This document shows, piece after piece, positions 17,231-25,377 of a stretch of DNA of 64,000 nt. The DNA comes from Nafulsella turpanensis ZLM-10 (lineage in GTDB: Bacteria > Bacteroidota > Bacteroidia > Cytophagales > Cyclobacteriaceae): positions 145,389-209,388 of the forward strand of contig NZ_ANNU01000010.1 in assembly GCF_000346615.1 (NCBI RefSeq), in the 5' to 3' direction. Below the pieces are notes generated by a model. The model was given only the letters and a program-made list of their open reading frames with translations, was not told the DNA's origin and ran no database searches. The position numbers were made by a program, and so were the translations under genes. Each line of letters begins with the position of its first letter. Position 1 is the stretch's first letter.

Positions 17231-18247
17231 TTATTTTTTTCTTTTCTTAATATCTCTAATCACCTTATCAAAATCGGAATTAATTTTCTGGGTCTTGTTA
17301 AGCTGATCGTATTCAAGGCCCGCTTTCTTTTCTGCCTGTGTCTTACTGATTTTGCCTGCATTTCCCAGCACCTTAAATTCGTTAAAGGTCAAAAATTTAT
17401 TGACACTCTCTGCCAACTCATGCATCGTGAAGGTATACTCCCTTTCGATAAGATTTTCGATGTAATCAAAATAGCCGGAAACTGTTCGCTCCAGCTGTTT
17501 TATTTCTTTTTCCTGCAAATAGTTTTTGGCTACTGTAGTATCGGACTTCAGTATGCGGCCATCGGGGGCATTTTTCCAGGTTGTTAATCCCATATTTTGC
17601 CTGCTGCTATCGGCATTCCGGAAAATAATCTCAGCGGCCGTTTGATTCGTGATGGCGTAGTGAAATTTATTTTGCACAGTAGCATAAAATGCTTTGGTAA
17701 CCTCAGCGTTACGGTCATAATCTATGCTGCACTCTGCGAAAATATCGGTAATTTTTTGATAGATCCTTCGCTCACTTGCCCGGATGGAGCGTACCCGCTC
17801 CAGAAGTTCTTTAAAATAATCTTTCCCAAAAAGGATTTGCCCTTGCTTAAGTCGTTGGTCATCGAGAGTAAAGCCTTTGATAATATATTCCTTAAGTACT
17901 TTAGTGGCCCAAATGCGAAATTGAGTAGCTTTAGCCGAATTTACGCGGTACCCGACAGAAATAATAGCGTCTAAATTATAGAATTCTACATTTCTTTTTA
18001 CTTCTCTATCGCCTTCTAATTGAACTGTTCGGATTTTCCGAACAGTTGCCTCCTTCTCCAATTCTCCACTCTCATAAATATTAGATAAGTGTTCGCTAAT
18101 GGTAGATTTAACCACTCCAAAAAGCTCTCCCATGCTCTTTTGCGTGAGCCAAATGGTTTCATCTTCCAGGAAGACATCTACCCGCACATCGCCATTGGGG
18201 GTAGTATAAAGCAGAAAACTATTGCTATTATCAGGTAATGGTGCCAT
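17231..18247 (-). CDS. RhuM-family protein inside the type III operon
   Basis: 338 residues. The N-terminal part V-D-V-F-L-E-D-E-T-I-W-L-T-Q-K-S-M-G-E-L-F, then S-T-I-S-E-H-L, and V-E-F-Y-N-L-D-A-I-I-S-V-G-Y-R-V are hallmark RhuM/virulence-RhuM blocks, the first resembling a helix-turn-helix. The C-terminal half is helical and acidic-basic. RhuM genes are common passengers between the subunit genes of type I and III restriction systems; their role is not settled. Here it abuts both Mod and Res without a gap, so it is surely co-expressed. Confidence 0.85.
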   Translation of the reverse strand: MAPLPDNSNSFLLYTTPNGDVRVDVFLEDETIWLTQKSMGELFGVVKSTISEHLSNIYESGELEKEATVRKIRTVQLEGDREVKRNVEFYNLDAIISVGYRVNSAKATQFRIWATKVLKEYIIKGFTLDDQRLKQGQILFGKDYFKELLERVRSIRASERRIYQKITDIFAECSIDYDRNAEVTKAFYATVQNKFHYAITNQTAAEIIFRNADSSRQNMGLTTWKNAPDGRILKSDTTVAKNYLQEKEIKQLERTVSGYFDYIENLIEREYTFTMHELAESVNKFLTFNEFKVLGNAGKISKTQAEKKAGLEYDQLNKTQKINSDFDKVIRDIKKRKK

Positions 18248-19846
18248 TTAAAAGCGGGTTATATCCCTCGGTATTTTCTTAAAGATGATATTATGCTTTG
18301 CCATATACTCTTTGGAGAGCAGGCAATTATCGGCATAAATCACATACTGCCCTGCTCTGGTTTTGATGGTGGCTAAAAACTCATAATCCAAAGTAGTTAA
18401 TGCCTTTTTATCATACACAAAATAGTAGGCAGTCGCTTCTTTAGAGCCTAAATAATACTGGTTATCTGAGGAAGATGGATTTTGTATTAGTGGGGTACGG
18501 GTTTCGCTATACCAGATGTACTGCCTGATCTTTTCAACCCCCACTGCCTCATTAAGATATTCCTGATTATCTCCGGAAAATAATGGAGCACCAAGCTCAA
18601 AATAATCGAATGATCCTCCTGTTCCTTCTACAGCCTTTTTTTTATCTCCATATCCAATCGCCACCCTCTTTACCCGCTCTGCAGTAGTGCTATTAGCATA
18701 ATCTTCCATTTCAACCAAAATGAACTTCCTATTACCTCCATCACTCTTATTGAGAGAAACTACCGCATGAGCAGTTGTCCCAGAACCGGCAAAAGAATCA
18801 AGAATTATATCATTTTCTTTGGTTGATAGCCTTAGTATTCTTTCTATTAAGAGGCTAGGTTTTGGTGTATCAAAAGAAGAGGTTTCTGCAAAAATTGCCC
18901 TCATCTCATTTTTTGAAGTTCTGTTACTGCCAACTTCATCTTTCTTCCACAGAGTCCGAGGCACAAGATCTGAGACTTCATTAAGATATCGTTTTATGCT
19001 AGGCCTAGCAGAATTATTAGGTCCCCACCAAATTCTTCCGTCACTATCCAACTCTTTAAGCTTTTCTTCTGATATCCTCCAAAATCTTCCTTTAGGAGGC
19101 TGAAATGTTCTCCCAGTTGGACCCTTTATTGTGTATTCTCCTTTTGAATAAGGTTTATTAGCATAAGGGTCACCTGGGATCCAAGGCCCTCTGGGGTCAT
19201 TATCCGGATTGGTATAAATAGAATTAGATTTCTCGTCTCTAGGAAGCTTATATGGCGTCCAATCAGAATTTTTCGAAAAAACCACAATATAATCATGGTC
19301 TGTAGAAAACTGTCGGGCAGAGTTTCTTGGGGAATCGGCTTTTTCCCAAATCACATTAGTTACAAAATTACCTGCCCCAAACACTTCATTCATCAATGGC
19401 AATAAATATGACAGGGCATTATCATCGATGGAAACGAATATTACCCCGTCTCTTGCTAAAAGCTTGTATAACAGCATTAGCCGGGGATACATCATACAAA
19501 GCCACTTATCATGCCTACTCAAATCATCTCCCTGTCTTCCAACAACATCTCCTAACCACTTTCTGATCTTTGGATCATTTACATTATCGTTGTACACCCA
19601 GCCTTCATTTCCCGTATTGTACGGTGGGTCTATATAAATGCATTTTACCTTTCCTTCATACTCCGGAAGTAAAGCTTTTAAAGCCTCTAAATTATCGCCA
19701 TGAATGATCATGTTCCCACTTCCGGTTGCTTCTGAGCTTTCCCCCTCTTCAGCTGTAAAGCCGTATTTATGTTCAAGGACACGGAAAGGCACATCTCTGT
19801 GGTGGTTCACCACCTTCTCTTTTCCTATCCAGTTGAGCGTTGGCAT
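18248..19846 (-). CDS. mod: Type III DNA methyltransferase, Mod subunit
   Basis: 532 residues of beta-class order: motif IV I-D-P-P-Y-N-T-G (about 71-77) precedes the SAM motif I D-S-F-A-G-S-G-T-T (about 350-358). The region between holds the target-recognition part. It methylates adenine in a short asymmetric site and guides Res. The first gene of the three-gene operon, it starts 138 bases downstream of the GmrSD-type gene. No repeat tract prone to phase variation is visible in the first few hundred bases. Confidence 0.9.
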   Translation of the reverse strand: MPTLNWIGKEKVVNHHRDVPFRVLEHKYGFTAEEGESSEATGSGNMIIHGDNLEALKALLPEYEGKVKCIYIDPPYNTGNEGWVYNDNVNDPKIRKWLGDVVGRQGDDLSRHDKWLCMMYPRLMLLYKLLARDGVIFVSIDDNALSYLLPLMNEVFGAGNFVTNVIWEKADSPRNSARQFSTDHDYIVVFSKNSDWTPYKLPRDEKSNSIYTNPDNDPRGPWIPGDPYANKPYSKGEYTIKGPTGRTFQPPKGRFWRISEEKLKELDSDGRIWWGPNNSARPSIKRYLNEVSDLVPRTLWKKDEVGSNRTSKNEMRAIFAETSSFDTPKPSLLIERILRLSTKENDIILDSFAGSGTTAHAVVSLNKSDGGNRKFILVEMEDYANSTTAERVKRVAIGYGDKKKAVEGTGGSFDYFELGAPLFSGDNQEYLNEAVGVEKIRQYIWYSETRTPLIQNPSSSDNQYYLGSKEATAYYFVYDKKALTTLDYEFLATIKTRAGQYVIYADNCLLSKEYMAKHNIIFKKIPRDITRF

Positions 19847-19984
19847 ATAGTATGTTATCTCTTAATGTTATTTTCTAATAGCTCCAGTCTTCTAAAGCTA
19901 TATTTTCTCCTCCAGTAGTCTCTGCAATTTTACCAGTTAGCAGAAGCACTATGAATCCATTAGGCTCTGCTTTTAAAAGCTTAG

Positions 19985-21841
19985 TTACTGGTATAAACTA
20001 AAATAATCTGTCGACCACAATTGCTCACAAATCCGCTGTACTAATTCCTGCCTGTCTTCTATATCATCTGTTTTAAATTGAGGATGAGGCTTAAATTGCA
20101 ACTCATCAATTAAGTTCGACTTCAAGAAGTTAGGATTTTTTACATAATAGGCTGGATGTAAAGTCTGGGCATATGTATTTTCCTTTATATAATGCTCCAG
20201 CTTATCTTCATATTTATCGCTATTAAAGGACTGATTAGTGCCACTTGGTAAAAGTATGAGAGCCCCAACGGAATTCCGCCAACTTTGAAAATCCCCTTCC
20301 TGCTCAAACTCATCCCTATGTTCAGAGAATTTATTTCCCCATATGTGCTCGATTTCAAATTGCCTTCCCTGAGGGTGATGGTAGCTTACGTAATTTGTGT
20401 CTTTGCCAACCAGGTTATCTATGTAAGCAGATATTCTTGAGAGTAAATGCTTTACAAATTTTCTATTCTGACCGTGCATGCCAAAGTTCTCTACTCCATC
20501 CCATTTTTCTTCGATATTTTTGATCTCTTTAGCCAGGTTTTCTCCCAGCTGGGCTAAATCATTATTACGAATATGCTTAATTAAATTAAACATCGTATAT
20601 TTTATTGAAGTCTGCCCAAATTTCCGATAGTTAACGGCCCGCCTTACTGTAAAGGTTTCAATGTACCTGGAAGTAAAGTCTACCTTTCTTTTTATGGTTA
20701 GGTCATCATCTCCAAAATTGATAGGAGCTAGCAATAAAGGATCTTGAAGAGACTCTGCAATTCCCCAATGATTAATAAAGTGAGTGTGGGGCATATCCGG
20801 ATCAAGCTCAGAATGCGCATTCCAGATCTTTGTAAACCACTTCACAAAGAAGGGAAAGTGGTTTCTGAAGAATTGGTAAAAGTCATCAGAAGATTTTAAT
20901 TTGAATAGGGTCTTATGATTATCCTTAAACCAATTATGGAATCTTGAGCCAATAAGCTCAAAATCCTGATTTTCCGAACCTGCTTTGCCTGGCCTTATGC
21001 TTTTCGCATACTTACTTCTAAACCATGCCTGAAAAAAGGTTTGATCTGCTGACTCTCCATATTCGTGTAACTTTTGTATTTGGTTTTTCCATAAATCATT
21101 AATTTCTGCCCGCTGCTTTGCATCCGTTATTTTTGAAAGGACATACCCTTTAAGCATTTCTGAAGGTGTGAGATTTAACCCACGATCATTCATTGTTTCA
21201 AAAATGGTATAGGCATTTTCATCTGAATAAGCAGTAATTTCAACAATTACCACATTTTCAATAAACCAGTCTATAAAAAAAGGCAAGGCTGATTGATCTA
21301 TTTCTTCAGGAAATGATTGCACTATGTCTTCATAACGCTCCATCATATTCTGAACAGTTTCATCATCACTTTCCTGCAGTCTGTAATCTCCTTCTTCAAA
21401 TAATGCCTTCAAGCATGGCTCCCGCAATTCGTCTGTCATATTAAATGACTTTTCACCATACTTTTCAGAAAAAATAAGTTCGCTTATTGCTACTCTTTGC
21501 TCGCTATTCGATTGTAAGTGATTAAGGTAAATTAATAACAAGGTAATGGAAGTAATCCGCTGCTGGCCATCAATGATTGACTTTCTACCATCATCAGGAT
21601 TTACACTAAATACTACAGGGCCTAAATAGTAGCTTTGGTAATTGGCTACGTCCGAGCGTTTATTATCTGGATTGTAAGACTTTAAAAATGTGGTGGTAAG
21701 ATCTTCTACAAGTAATTTAATATGTTTTTCCTGCCACCGGTATTCCCGCTGAAAATAATCTATGTAGAACTTTTGATCTTTTAGAAGAGCATTGATACTG
21801 GTATCCGTTGCTTCTATCCTGTTTTTTAGCTTGTTATTCAT
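19985..21841 (-). CDS. Fused GmrSD-type (DUF262-DUF1524) type IV restriction enzyme
   Basis: 618 residues. The N-terminal DUF262 domain has Y-F-Q-R-E-Y-R-W (about 29-36) and I-D-G-Q-Q-R-I-T-S-I (about 89-98), the NTPase/ParB-like DGQQR motif. The C-terminal DUF1524 domain has F-E-I-E-H-I-W-G-N-K (about 500) and N-S-V-G-A-L-I-L-L-P, a His-Me-finger nuclease. Both GmrS and GmrD functions are therefore in one chain. Known enzymes of this type cut glucosylated or otherwise modified phage DNA. It sits between a PDDEXK nuclease gene and the type III operon on the same strand. Confidence 0.85.
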   Translation of the reverse strand: MNNKLKNRIEATDTSINALLKDQKFYIDYFQREYRWQEKHIKLLVEDLTTTFLKSYNPDNKRSDVANYQSYYLGPVVFSVNPDDGRKSIIDGQQRITSITLLLIYLNHLQSNSEQRVAISELIFSEKYGEKSFNMTDELREPCLKALFEEGDYRLQESDDETVQNMMERYEDIVQSFPEEIDQSALPFFIDWFIENVVIVEITAYSDENAYTIFETMNDRGLNLTPSEMLKGYVLSKITDAKQRAEINDLWKNQIQKLHEYGESADQTFFQAWFRSKYAKSIRPGKAGSENQDFELIGSRFHNWFKDNHKTLFKLKSSDDFYQFFRNHFPFFVKWFTKIWNAHSELDPDMPHTHFINHWGIAESLQDPLLLAPINFGDDDLTIKRKVDFTSRYIETFTVRRAVNYRKFGQTSIKYTMFNLIKHIRNNDLAQLGENLAKEIKNIEEKWDGVENFGMHGQNRKFVKHLLSRISAYIDNLVGKDTNYVSYHHPQGRQFEIEHIWGNKFSEHRDEFEQEGDFQSWRNSVGALILLPSGTNQSFNSDKYEDKLEHYIKENTYAQTLHPAYYVKNPNFLKSNLIDELQFKPHPQFKTDDIEDRQELVQRICEQLWSTDYFSLYQ

Positions 21842-21931
21842 TAATTCTTGAAGGACTATATATTTAAATGGGTTTTCTTTTTAAGCCAATAACTAACGGT
21901 CAGATTAACAGGAACTTCTTATACTTCCCTT

Positions 21932-22978
21932 TCAATGGCTTGATCCGGACTCTCTTTTGACTGCAACGGCCTGGGCTCTTTTTCTTTCATATTCTTCAAC
22001 CTTCTGCCTCACTTCTTCTAATGGTGTTTTGAATTCGTAACCTTCTTTCAGGCCTTTTTGCTCGATTCCTTCCAGCCAAAACTCAATAGACCAGCCTTTT
22101 AGAGTTAAGCGAACTTTGACAGTATAAGAATCTGCTTTTTTCTCAATAACACTAAAGAGTTTATTTTCACTGCTTTGGATTTTGGTGTACCCACCAACAA
22201 GCTTTTCTAGCTTATCAACTTTTTCATTTAGCACCTTTTCGATTTTCTGCAAATCATCATAGATTGAAATAAGCTTTTGATTGACCTCCGGGTCTTCTGC
22301 AAACTTCTGGTAGCTTTCCAACATATCAATTTCCCTTCTTCGATTTTTAATAGTTTTTACAAAGTCATTGTAAAAGTGGTATTGCGGATCATTTTCATTC
22401 AAGCTAATTCCGCTAAATTTTATATTTTCCTCAACTCTCTTAATGAAATGGCTTAAAATGACTTGCTTAAAATAATCGACTCTGCATTTCTCCGCTTCCC
22501 CTTCAGGTTGCTTTCGATTGGGAGTTAAAATTATATAGAACCTGTTTCCTTCAGGTACCTCAGAATATTTATCTTCTATAAAATTTATGTAATCACCCAG
22601 AGGATTATTCAATATGTGATTGATCTTAAATTCTATCACAATCACATATTGCTTTGATTCAACCAGAATATCAATGCGATTATTCTCATTGGTAGGTTTT
22701 TCGGTCCAGATGTTGGCTGAATCAAAGTTTATATGCTTTAATTCCTTTGAAATATCAGCTTCACCTTCGGCTTTCCCCTCTTTAGCTCTTTCACGATGGT
22801 AGCACTCCAACAAAGATTTTATAAATAAGCCACCTAAGCCATGATCCTCTCGAGGATTAAGGTAATAGGCAATTATATTAGCCATTATAGTCTCTCGCTG
22901 AGATATCTTAATTTTCTCAAAGAAGGTTTTTTTTCTTTTCTTATGAGTGGGTAGCTTTTCAACTAAATCTGTTATCAT
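21932..22978 (-). CDS. PD-(D/E)xK nuclease superfamily protein (PDDEXK_4-like)
   Basis: 348 residues. The N-terminal I-M-A-N-I-I-A-Y-Y-L-N-P-R-E-D-H-G-L-G followed by F-I-K-S-L-L is the signature of PDDEXK_4 proteins. The active site is R-I-D-I-L-V-E-S (Asp about 109) with V-I-E-F-K-I (ExK about 120). The C-terminal half is helical. It starts the minus-strand defence run, 90 bases upstream of the GmrSD-type gene. It probably cleaves DNA; its target is unknown. Confidence 0.75.
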   Translation of the reverse strand: MITDLVEKLPTHKKRKKTFFEKIKISQRETIMANIIAYYLNPREDHGLGGLFIKSLLECYHRERAKEGKAEGEADISKELKHINFDSANIWTEKPTNENNRIDILVESKQYVIVIEFKINHILNNPLGDYINFIEDKYSEVPEGNRFYIILTPNRKQPEGEAEKCRVDYFKQVILSHFIKRVEENIKFSGISLNENDPQYHFYNDFVKTIKNRRREIDMLESYQKFAEDPEVNQKLISIYDDLQKIEKVLNEKVDKLEKLVGGYTKIQSSENKLFSVIEKKADSYTVKVRLTLKGWSIEFWLEGIEQKGLKEGYEFKTPLEEVRQKVEEYERKRAQAVAVKRESGSSH

Positions 22979-23203
22979 ACTTTTATCTAAAACCCAGAGA
23001 GAAAGTAATGATAAAGGTTTATGGCGAAATAAGCGAAAGCTGTAGGAAAAATTTATGGATTACTGCTTCCGGGAGAACGAAACCCGGACCGAAACAGTAG
23101 CCGCTGCTCCGGATTATGAATTTTAAAAAATTGATATAGAAGTATTTCCTGAAATTCGACTATCTCATATGCCACTATCAGACGAAAAGGTAGGAGAGGT
23201 AAT
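22979..23203. other. Intergenic gap with possible gene remnants and a nested hairpin
   Basis: Short open stretches occur on the + strand in shifting frames (one encodes M-I-K-V-Y-G-E-I-S-E-S, another ends D-E-K-V-G-E-V-I), as expected from a decayed small gene. Inside it, CCGGG/CCCGG and, outside that, TACTG/CAGTA form a nested hairpin around 23059-23098. Nothing firmer can be said. Confidence 0.3.
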
Positions 23204-23485
23204 CTAATTGCTCACAACCATCTTACTGGCGAGCCATGCAATGTATTTGAACTGCTGTTCTTCAAGCTTTTTAATAGTATGATTCAGAACTAGCAAATAC
23301 TCATCCCGTGAAATATTTAATAAATAGGCAGATTCCTCTACATCCTGAAACGCCAGCACATATCCAATTGCTTTTATTTCAATCGAATTAAGGAAGCAAG
23401 CATCACTATTCAGCCATTCGTCCCAGTTCTTGTCGTAGGACACCAGCGCCTTTCGAACTTGATCGATTATTTTATTATTATCCAT
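23204..23485 (-). CDS. Hypothetical small acidic-helical protein
   Basis: About 93 residues from the ATG M-D-N-N-K-I-I-D-Q; an upstream TTG would add nine residues. It has a sequence like S-A-Y-L-L-N-I-S-R-D-E-Y that resembles a helix-turn-helix pair without clear matches. It is divergent from the XRE gene, with only about 90 bases between the starts, a common arrangement for a regulator and its target. Function unknown. Confidence 0.5.
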   Translation of the reverse strand: MDNNKIIDQVRKALVSYDKNWDEWLNSDACFLNSIEIKAIGYVLAFQDVEESAYLLNISRDEYLLVLNHTIKKLEEQQFKYIAWLASKMVVSN

Positions 23486-23578
23486 ACCCTCAATATAGCC
23501 GTTTTCACTCAAAAGCCACTTATTAGTAGTATCTATTTAATGGTAACTTAATAATAGCCGCTCCTTTTCTTTTGTGAA

Positions 23579-23821
23579 ATGAGAGAAAAAGAGGATAAGC
23601 TACCGAATGAAGATCTTATTAAGCTGGGGAACAGGATAAAAGCATTGCGAATCAAAAAAGGCTACACCAGTTACGAATATTTTGCCTACGAGCATAATAT
23701 TTCCCGTGCCCAGTTCGGCAGATATGAAAAAGGTGAAGATCTGCGGTATACAAGCTTGCTAAAAGTGGTAAGGGCTTTGGATATGACGCTTGAAGAGTTT
23801 TTTCGTGAGGGGTTTGATTAA
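23579..23821 (+). CDS. XRE-family helix-turn-helix regulator
   Basis: 80 residues. The HTH spans L-G-N-R-I-K-A-L-R-I-K-K-G-Y-T through Y-E-H-N-I-S-R-A-Q-F-G-R-Y-E-K-G (about 18-55), with the standard XRE helix 2-3 spacing. It is likely an element repressor acting on the divergent promoter region with the hypothetical gene to its left. Its TAA and the opposite gene's stop overlap in the tetramer TTAA, so the two genes converge without any gap. Confidence 0.8.
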   Translation: MREKEDKLPNEDLIKLGNRIKALRIKKGYTSYEYFAYEHNISRAQFGRYEKGEDLRYTSLLKVVRALDMTLEEFFREGFD

Positions 23822-24033
23822 CCTTGGTTATTAGTTTCTTCCCGGAGATTGTCAGGCTCTTTGTTTTTATGCTGCATCTTATCGTAGATCTGATAGCATT
23901 CCTCAAGAGTGGTATGAGGATGATTTTTTTTAAGAGATTCGTATAAAGCTTTTGCCCCTTCCTCTCTTAGTTTATCAGGATTATCGGATGAATGATCGCT
24001 TTTTCTCATATTAAAAATATCAGTATTCTGCAT
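23818..24033 (-). CDS. Small hydrophilic hypothetical protein
   Basis: 71 residues, strongly charged (H-S-S-D-N-P-D-K-L-R-E-E-G; Y-D-K-M-Q-H-K-N-K-E), with no membrane segment. It converges with the XRE regulator gene, sharing stop-codon bases TTAA. The N-terminal motif N-P-D-K-L-R-E-E-G-A-K-A-L and a related N-L-R-E-E-T-N near the C-terminus look like a short duplicated helix. Function unknown. Confidence 0.45.
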   Translation of the reverse strand: MQNTDIFNMRKSDHSSDNPDKLREEGAKALYESLKKNHPHTTLEECYQIYDKMQHKNKEPDNLREETNNQG

Positions 24034-24464
24034 TTTGGTTAAGAGATAACTAAAATTAGATCTGAAAGTTAAAAATTAGATTAAAAAACAAAAACAGATT
24101 TCAACTATTGCTTGAGAATTCCCTACAAATCCTTATTAACAAAGATACTCTCCTTCCCGATTTTTTTTTAGCTCAGGAATTTCTAATGCAACAAACTCAT
24201 GCAGTATTTACCAGCTCTTTTTTTCGCTTCTGATCGATAATATAGCCACTTAAGAATAAAATAGGAATTAGAATTTCCAATAATTGATGGAAAATTAGAA
24301 GCTGTACATTTATTAATTTTCTCCTACCTTCCGTCTCTATCATAAATGACCAATGCTACCATTTTTATTTTCAGGTTTTCATGGACCACAAAGGCCTCAT
24401 GGGTGTAATTATAGAAAAAAGATACATGAAAACAACTTATGTGTCTGAAGGACTCATATGAGAA
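24034..24464. other. AT-rich gap with no recognisable gene
   Basis: 431 bases between two minus-strand genes. I see no reading frame longer than about 25 codons with coding character, no clear promoter box and no strong hairpin. It contains several A or T runs. Confidence 0.5.
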
Positions 24465-25106
24465 TTAATATCCTACTAATTTCCTGAACCAGCTTGGCTC
24501 CCTTTTCAGGACAAGGGAGTAAATAGTGTCTGCGGTTGTATTTGGATTTTTAAACTTTATCTCGGCTACTGCTTCCTTTCTTCTGAATATATTGAAGGGC
24601 TTTTTACCTGGCCTGCGGTAATAGTGGTAGTAGGTAAAATCATTCCGGATGGAATAACTGGAAATAAGGGTATCATTCAGTACAGTACCCTTAAATTTCA
24701 AATAGTCATCATTAAATGAAAAGTGCTTTGCTTTAACCTCTTCAGCATTAGGGGTGACTATCACCGTATCTGTTAAAGGGGCCGTAAAATTTCCTGCCGT
24801 AGAAGTCTGTATTTTTGAATAGCTGATCAAGTTCCTGCGCAGGTTTCCTACTTCATGCTTCAACGCCTCCAGCTCCTGGTTGAGCACCAGATTAACATTT
24901 CCGGCATAAACCTCTGCTGCTTTCGCCCTTGCCAGGTTCTCTCCGGATTTATTTTTCCACTTCTCTATAGCAGCATTTTGAGCCTCATAGAGGGAAGAAA
25001 CACTTTTCAGCTCTTCTTTACTTTTCCGGTAGGTGGTGTAAAAGAGTACCGCCACTACAACCAACGCAATCAGGAAGGCTGTTTTTAAATACTTCAAATA
25101 GTTCAT
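24465..25106 (-). CDS. Membrane-anchored coiled-coil protein, phage-like
   Basis: 213 residues: N-terminal membrane segment (about 9-24), then a long Glu/Lys/Ala-rich helix to about residue 95, then a beta-rich C-terminal half (T-V-I-V-T-P; F-S-F-N-D-D-Y; R-R-P-G-K-K-P). This layout matches DUF6549-type proteins of Bacteroidota phages (from memory) and resembles an inner-membrane spanin subunit. Its ATG overlaps the upstream gene's TGA (ATGA), so translation is coupled. Together with the amidase at the left of the window it could form a lysis set. Confidence 0.55.
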   Translation of the reverse strand: MNYLKYLKTAFLIALVVVAVLFYTTYRKSKEELKSVSSLYEAQNAAIEKWKNKSGENLARAKAAEVYAGNVNLVLNQELEALKHEVGNLRRNLISYSKIQTSTAGNFTAPLTDTVIVTPNAEEVKAKHFSFNDDYLKFKGTVLNDTLISSYSIRNDFTYYHYYRRPGKKPFNIFRRKEAVAEIKFKNPNTTADTIYSLVLKREPSWFRKLVGY

Positions 25107-25375
25107 CGATTTTGCCGGTCTTGTTTATCCTTCAATTCTAATTTTATCTCGTAAAGCAGCTTCGTCACGTCCTTATTGGCCTTTGTCACTTCCGAGATTA
25201 ACTTCTCATAAAGAACTTCCATTTTCTGGTTCTTTTCTTTTTGAGTTTTTATTTCAAACTCCAGCTGGGCGATCTTTACATTTACATTGACCCAAAGGCC
25301 AATGATTACGGTAAGCAAAGAAATGGAGCTAAACAGCAAGTGCCCGATATTGATGGTGTTGTCTAATTTTATCAT
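25103..25375 (-). CDS. Small single-pass membrane protein with coiled coil (holin-like)
   Basis: 90 residues: one hydrophobic segment near residues 11-30, then a Lys/Glu-rich coiled coil to the end, finishing K-D-K-Q-D-R-Q-N-R. It lies between the ATPase gene (2-base gap) and the next membrane-coiled-coil gene (4-base ATGA overlap), so all three are one operon. A holin or anchoring role fits the size and layout but is not proven. Confidence 0.55.
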   Translation of the reverse strand: MIKLDNTINIGHLLFSSISLLTVIIGLWVNVNVKIAQLEFEIKTQKEKNQKMEVLYEKLISEVTKANKDVTKLLYEIKLELKDKQDRQNR

Positions 25376-25377
25376 CT

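Noticed and set aside
23059..23098. Nested hairpin as a terminator or riboswitch
   Set aside because: No T run follows and no known riboswitch core is recognisable; it may be a by-product of a decayed gene.
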